Part shown: piece by piece, positions 60,671 through 64,000 of the stretch | Layout of the letters: each line of letters starts with the position of its first letter | How positions within the stretch are numbered: position 1 is the stretch's first letter | Made by a program: the position numbers and the translations under genes | Notes under the pieces: model-generated | Database searches by the model: none | What the model was told of the DNA's origin: nothing | The model's input: the letters and a program-made list of their open reading frames with translations, nothing else | Assembly: GCF_023283535.1 (NCBI RefSeq) | Contig: NZ_JAKILT010000005.1 | Coordinates: 1 to 64,000 of the forward strand | Reading direction: 5' to 3' | DNA from: Shewanella sairae | GTDB taxonomy: Bacteria; Pseudomonadota; Gammaproteobacteria; Enterobacterales; Shewanellaceae | DNA: 64,000 nucleotides

Positions 60671-61648
60671 ATGGTAGATGAAAATCAACTACGCCAGTGG
60701 GGTACTAAGGTAGTCGATATCGAGAAACAAGCACTCGAGAATCTTTATCAGTACATCGACTCTTCAGAATTTGCCCAAGCTTGCCAACTGATATTGCAAT
60801 GCACAGGTAAAGTGATTGTGATGGGGATGGGGAAATCGGGCCATATTGGTAACAAGATTTCAGCCACATTAGCCAGCACAGGCACACCTGCATTTTTTGT
60901 CCACCCAGGTGAAGCCAGCCACGGTGATTTAGGTGTGTTAAGTGAAAATGATATTGTGCTCGCAATTTCAAACTCTGGTGAAGCTAGCGAAATTCTCACT
61001 TTAATACCTGTAATAAAACGTATGGGGTTGCCTTTGATTTCGGTTACTGGCAAGCCAGAATCAAGCATGGCTAAACTTGCACAATTGCATCTATGTATTG
61101 AGGTCCCAGAAGAGGCATGCCCGCTTGGACTTGCACCAACGTCAAGCACCACGGCAACCTTAGTGATGGGCGATGCCCTTGCTGTCGCACTATTACAAGC
61201 TCGTGGTTTTACTCAAGATGATTTTGCCTTATCACATCCAGGTGGAAGTTTAGGTCGAAAGCTACTATTAAAAGTAAGTGACGTTATGCACAAAGGCGAC
61301 GAATTGCCGAGTGTAAAACACGATATTTGCATCACCGAAGCATTATACGAAATCTCTAAAAAGGGTTTAGGTATGACTGCGGTTGTTGATAGTAACAATA
61401 CCTTAGTGGGTATCTTTACTGACGGTGACTTACGCCGCGTTATCGATGCCGACGTGAATTTACGTACCACGTCAATTGCCGATGTAATGACTCAAGGTTG
61501 CGTCACGATTACTGAAAATATCTTGGCAGCAGAAGCACTAAAAGTGATGGATACTAAAAGTATCAACGGCCTCGTTGTTATCAATGAACAACAACAGCCT
61601 GTAGGTGCATTAAATATGCTTGATATGGTTAAAGCAGGAGTTATCTAA
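60671..61648 (+). CDS. kdsD: D-arabinose 5-phosphate isomerase
   Basis: KdsD makes D-arabinose 5-phosphate for Kdo, the inner sugar of LPS. The 325-residue protein has a SIS domain (VMGMGKSGHIGNKISATLASTG; SNSGEASEIL) followed by two CBS domains. I chose the ATG at 60671 because GAGCAAGAA is just upstream and the length fits the E. coli enzyme; a longer in-frame start at 60596 would overlap yrbG. kdsC follows after 2 bp. Confidence 0.96.
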   Translation: MVDENQLRQWGTKVVDIEKQALENLYQYIDSSEFAQACQLILQCTGKVIVMGMGKSGHIGNKISATLASTGTPAFFVHPGEASHGDLGVLSENDIVLAISNSGEASEILTLIPVIKRMGLPLISVTGKPESSMAKLAQLHLCIEVPEEACPLGLAPTSSTTATLVMGDALAVALLQARGFTQDDFALSHPGGSLGRKLLLKVSDVMHKGDELPSVKHDICITEALYEISKKGLGMTAVVDSNNTLVGIFTDGDLRRVIDADVNLRTTSIADVMTQGCVTITENILAAEALKVMDTKSINGLVVINEQQQPVGALNMLDMVKAGVI

Positions 61649-61650
61649 AG

Positions 61651-62202
61651 ATGGCTAAACAAGGTTTTTACGGCCCAATTAATGATGACGTCTGGTTAGC
61701 AGCGAGCAAAATCAAGCTGCTTATTTGTGATGTCGACGGCGTATTTTCTGATGGTCTAGTGTACATGAGTAACAGTGGTGAGGAGCTAAAAACGTTCCAT
61801 ACCCGTGATGGTTATGGTGTGCGTTCAGTGTTATCGAGCGATATCCAGGTGGCAATTATTACTGGCCGAAAATCGCAAATCGTTGAAGATAGATTTACCG
61901 CCTTAGGTGTCACCCATATATACCAAGGTGTTGATGACAAACTCGCCCCTTACCGTGAGTTATTATCACTTTATAACGTTAGCCCTGAAGAAGTCGCGTA
62001 CATTGGTGATGACATGGTGGATCTGCCCGTAATGCAACAAGTTGGCTTGTCGGTATGCGTAGCTGACGGCCACCCATTTGTTAAGCAGCACGCCAAGATG
62101 ACGACTCATATAAAGGGTGGTCATGGTGCATTACGTGAGCTAACTGACTTATTACTACTGAGTCAGGATAAGTTTGATTCCGCCCACGGGATGAGTGTAT
62201 GA
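61651..62202 (+). CDS. kdsC: 3-deoxy-D-manno-octulosonate 8-phosphate phosphatase
   Basis: KdsC removes the phosphate from Kdo-8-P. The 183-residue HAD-family protein has the nucleophile motif CDVDGVFSDG near residue 27 and GDDMVDLPVM. TITGR-type IITGRKS corresponds to the second motif. The small size, lacking a cap domain, is typical. Its end overlaps lptC by 4 bp (ATGA). Confidence 0.96.
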   Translation: MAKQGFYGPINDDVWLAASKIKLLICDVDGVFSDGLVYMSNSGEELKTFHTRDGYGVRSVLSSDIQVAIITGRKSQIVEDRFTALGVTHIYQGVDDKLAPYRELLSLYNVSPEEVAYIGDDMVDLPVMQQVGLSVCVADGHPFVKQHAKMTTHIKGGHGALRELTDLLLLSQDKFDSAHGMSV

Positions 62203-62756
62203 ACCGCGTTACCCTAGCGATAATCCTATTTTTTGGTACCGCTCTTTTCCTGTATTGGCAGGTTCAGTCCAAAAAAAGCGAGCAAGCGCTAGATATCGAT
62301 GTCAGTCAGCGCCCTGATTATATTATCGATGATCTACGTAGCATCGAATATAACGAACTGGGCTTAGTTAATAGTGAAGTAACCGCTAAGCACATGGAGC
62401 ACTTTGATAGTGTTGGCATGACCTACTTTACGGAACCTGTTTACCTTATCTATCCTGATGATGGGCAGGCTCAATGGCAGCTAAAAGGCGCCAAAGGGAG
62501 CTTAAATAAAGTCACAGATAAGGTAACCTTAGAAAACGATGTTATCATCGACTCTATTAGTCCAGAAGAGCCAATCCAGACGGTCAGTACTGAATATTTA
62601 GAATTAGATCTCAATACGATGATCATGACATCAGATGAAATGATCCATGTCACTGGCAACGAATTCGTCATTCAAGGTATGGGCCTTTACGCCGACCTTA
62701 ATGCCCAAAGTGTCAAACTTATCAGCCAAGTAGAAGGAACCTACGAAGCTAAGTAA
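62199..62756 (+). CDS. lptC: LPS export protein LptC
   Basis: LptC is an inner-membrane protein that takes LPS from LptBFG and passes it to LptA. The 185-residue protein has one membrane anchor (TLAIILFFGTALFLYWQVQ) and a periplasmic beta-jellyroll domain. Its sequence is poorly conserved, so the call rests on size, anchor, synteny and LptC-like SVEL-type strands. It overlaps kdsC by 4 bp and precedes lptA. Confidence 0.92.
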   Translation: MNRVTLAIILFFGTALFLYWQVQSKKSEQALDIDVSQRPDYIIDDLRSIEYNELGLVNSEVTAKHMEHFDSVGMTYFTEPVYLIYPDDGQAQWQLKGAKGSLNKVTDKVTLENDVIIDSISPEEPIQTVSTEYLELDLNTMIMTSDEMIHVTGNEFVIQGMGLYADLNAQSVKLISQVEGTYEAK

Positions 62757-62822
62757 TACACTGTTAATTACACAATTTATACCCCAGCTAAAACTGCATT
62801 TTTAGCTGAGTAGAAGGACATT

Positions 62823-63359
62823 ATGAAATACAATCAATCTATTCTAGCAGGCTTGCTTTGCCTGCTAAGCTTTAACACCATCGCTAAAGTTGATGACTTA
62901 GAACAGGAAGTAAAGATCGCGGCCGCAAGCCAAGAGGCAGACATAAAAAATAATCAGGTGATCTTTTTTGGTCCTGTAGAAGTGACTCAGGGTTCGATTA
63001 AAATGAATGCTGATAAACTACGAGTTTTCTCAAAAGAAGATAAAAGTGGTAAAACCTTAGTCGCAACAGGATCGCCTGCGACCTACACCCAAACAATGGA
63101 CGATGGACGCCCAGCAACGGCGAGCGCCAAAGAGATCCGTTATGAATTAGCGACCCGCACTTTGACCTTAATGGGTGAAGCGACACTTGAGCAAGACGGC
63201 AGCCAAGTAACAGGTAATCGTATTAAGTACAATATCAGCCTACAGCAATTAATTGCTGAAAGTACTGGCCAAGGCGATGACAGAGTTATCACCATCATTC
63301 AGCCTGAAGCCTATCAGGAAGAAAAGCCGGACGAACCAGTCAATAAGCAGGAACAGTAA
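62823..63359 (+). CDS. lptA: Periplasmic LPS-binding protein LptA
   Basis: LptA forms the periplasmic bridge for LPS. The 178-residue preprotein has a signal peptide ([15 protein letters not shown]) and a beta-jellyroll (LptA/OstA) domain with [22 protein letters not shown], and ends in an acidic tail. AGAAGGA lies before the ATG. Its stop overlaps the lptB start by one base. Confidence 0.94.
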   Translation: MKYNQSILAGLLCLLSFNTIAKVDDLEQEVKIAAASQEADIKNNQVIFFGPVEVTQGSIKMNADKLRVFSKEDKSGKTLVATGSPATYTQTMDDGRPATASAKEIRYELATRTLTLMGEATLEQDGSQVTGNRIKYNISLQQLIAESTGQGDDRVITIIQPEAYQEEKPDEPVNKQEQ

Positions 63360-64000
63360 TGAGCCAAATCACCTTAAAAGCAACCAACCTGGCTAAAAGC
63401 TATAAGAGTCGTGCCGTAGTGCAAGACGTTAGCTTAACAGTTAAAACCGGGCAGATTGTCGGCTTGCTTGGTCCTAATGGCGCAGGTAAAACGACCACTT
63501 TTTACATGGTGGTAGGGTTAGTACAAAGCGACAAGGGCAAAATCTTTATTGATGAAGATGATCTCACTTTAGATCCTATGCATTTACGTGCAAGAAAAGG
63601 CATCGGCTACCTGCCACAAGAAGCAAGCATTTTTAGAAAGCTATCTGTGCGTGACAACATCATGGCGGTATTACAAACCCGCAGTGATATCAATGACCAG
63701 CAGCGTGAAGAGCAGCTTGAACATTTACTCGAAGAATTTCATATTACCCATATTCGCGACAGCCAAGGTATGGCGCTGTCTGGTGGTGAGAGACGTCGAG
63801 TTGAAATTGCCAGAGCTTTAGCGGCCAACCCTAAGTTTATTTTACTCGATGAGCCTTTCGCCGGCGTAGATCCGATTTCAGTTATTGATATCAAAAAGAT
63901 TATCGAACAACTCAAAAGCCGTGGCTTAGGGGTATTAATTACCGACCACAATGTACGTGAAACACTCGACGTTTGTGAGCACGCTTATATCGTTAGTCAC
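63359..64000 (+). CDS. lptB: LPS export ATPase LptB (cut by the window edge)
   Basis: LptB powers LPS extraction by LptFG. The frame runs off the end of the window after about 214 of the expected 241 or so residues. Visible motifs are Walker [12 protein letters not shown], the Q loop [14 protein letters not shown], the ABC signature [14 protein letters not shown], Walker [14 protein letters not shown] and the switch His (ITDHNVRE), which is the LptB pattern. Only the C-terminal end is missing because of the window limit, not a mutation. The start overlaps lptA (TAATG). Confidence 0.96.
   Translation, partial: MSQITLKATNLAKSYKSRAVVQDVSLTVKTGQIVGLLGPNGAGKTTTFYMVVGLVQSDKGKIFIDEDDLTLDPMHLRARKGIGYLPQEASIFRKLSVRDNIMAVLQTRSDINDQQREEQLEHLLEEFHITHIRDSQGMALSGGERRRVEIARALAANPKFILLDEPFAGVDPISVIDIKKIIEQLKSRGLGVLITDHNVRETLDVCEHAYIVSH

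Overview
The window is an ordinary, gene-dense stretch of a gammaproteobacterial chromosome, most likely a marine Shewanella. Reasons: moderate G+C, the gene orders orn-rsgA-psd-mscM, nudF-yqiB-cpdA-yqiA-parE-parC facing tolC, rpsF-priB-rpsR-rplI with dnaB-alr, rnr-rlmB, purA with motX, rplM-rpsI-zapE-zapG-degQ-degS and murA-ibaG-mlaBCDEF facing yrbG-kdsDC-lptCAB, together with Shewanella-type extras (MotX, TIGR04219 barrel, DUF2333, S46 peptidase). The genus is an inference from synteny and protein resemblance; no database search was run. Layout. 1-496: a tRNA-Gly(GCC) operon on the minus strand, three intact copies plus one broken copy, with a strong promoter. 527-8129: RNA turnover and ribosome maturation (orn, rsgA), phospholipid synthesis (psd), a DMT exporter, a large MscS-type channel and a GDPD enzyme. 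8210-9903: small membrane protein, hydroxyacid dehydrogenase, Fur-boxed bfd. 9993-18014: topoisomerase IV genes with a sugar-dehydrogenase-like gene between them, then yqiA, cpdA, yqiB, nudF. 18250-24833: tolC, envelope proteins, a copper chaperone with a natural His6 tail, an enoyl-CoA hydratase, a small PspC-type membrane operon with an unlisted 35-residue protein, and dusA. 25190-30059: the most interesting region, a compact cluster whose five plus-strand genes overlap one another and end in a P1B-6-type ATPase; it matches the ferrosome (fez) iron-organelle operon described for Shewanella putrefaciens, and next to it are a divergent HMA-like gene with a near-perfect Fur box and a convergent gene for a Cys-cluster protein. 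30535-41845: an Omp85-type barrel, alr, dnaB, an S46 peptidase, the rpsF operon, a DUF481 barrel and a prolyl oligopeptidase. 42091-49279: rlmB, rnr, motX, purA, yjeT, a repeat-like intergenic region, rpsI and rplM. 49645-54615: zapE, zapG, degQ, degS and a small membrane protein. 54818-64000: murA, ibaG, the Mla phospholipid transport operon and, divergently, the Kdo and Lpt lipopolysaccharide genes, with lptB cut by the window edge. How the genes work together. Several blocks build or guard the envelope: psd, murA, mlaFEDCB, kdsDC-lptCAB, degQ/degS and several barrels. Others maintain translation and RNA (orn, rsgA, dusA, rlmB, rnr, ribosomal proteins) or replication and chromosome separation (dnaB, priB, parCE). 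Iron is a second theme: bfd and the ferrosome-like locus both carry Fur-box-like sequences, consistent with iron-responsive control of iron storage. Starts were moved inward where a ribosome binding site or family alignment argued for it; these choices are stated in the entries.
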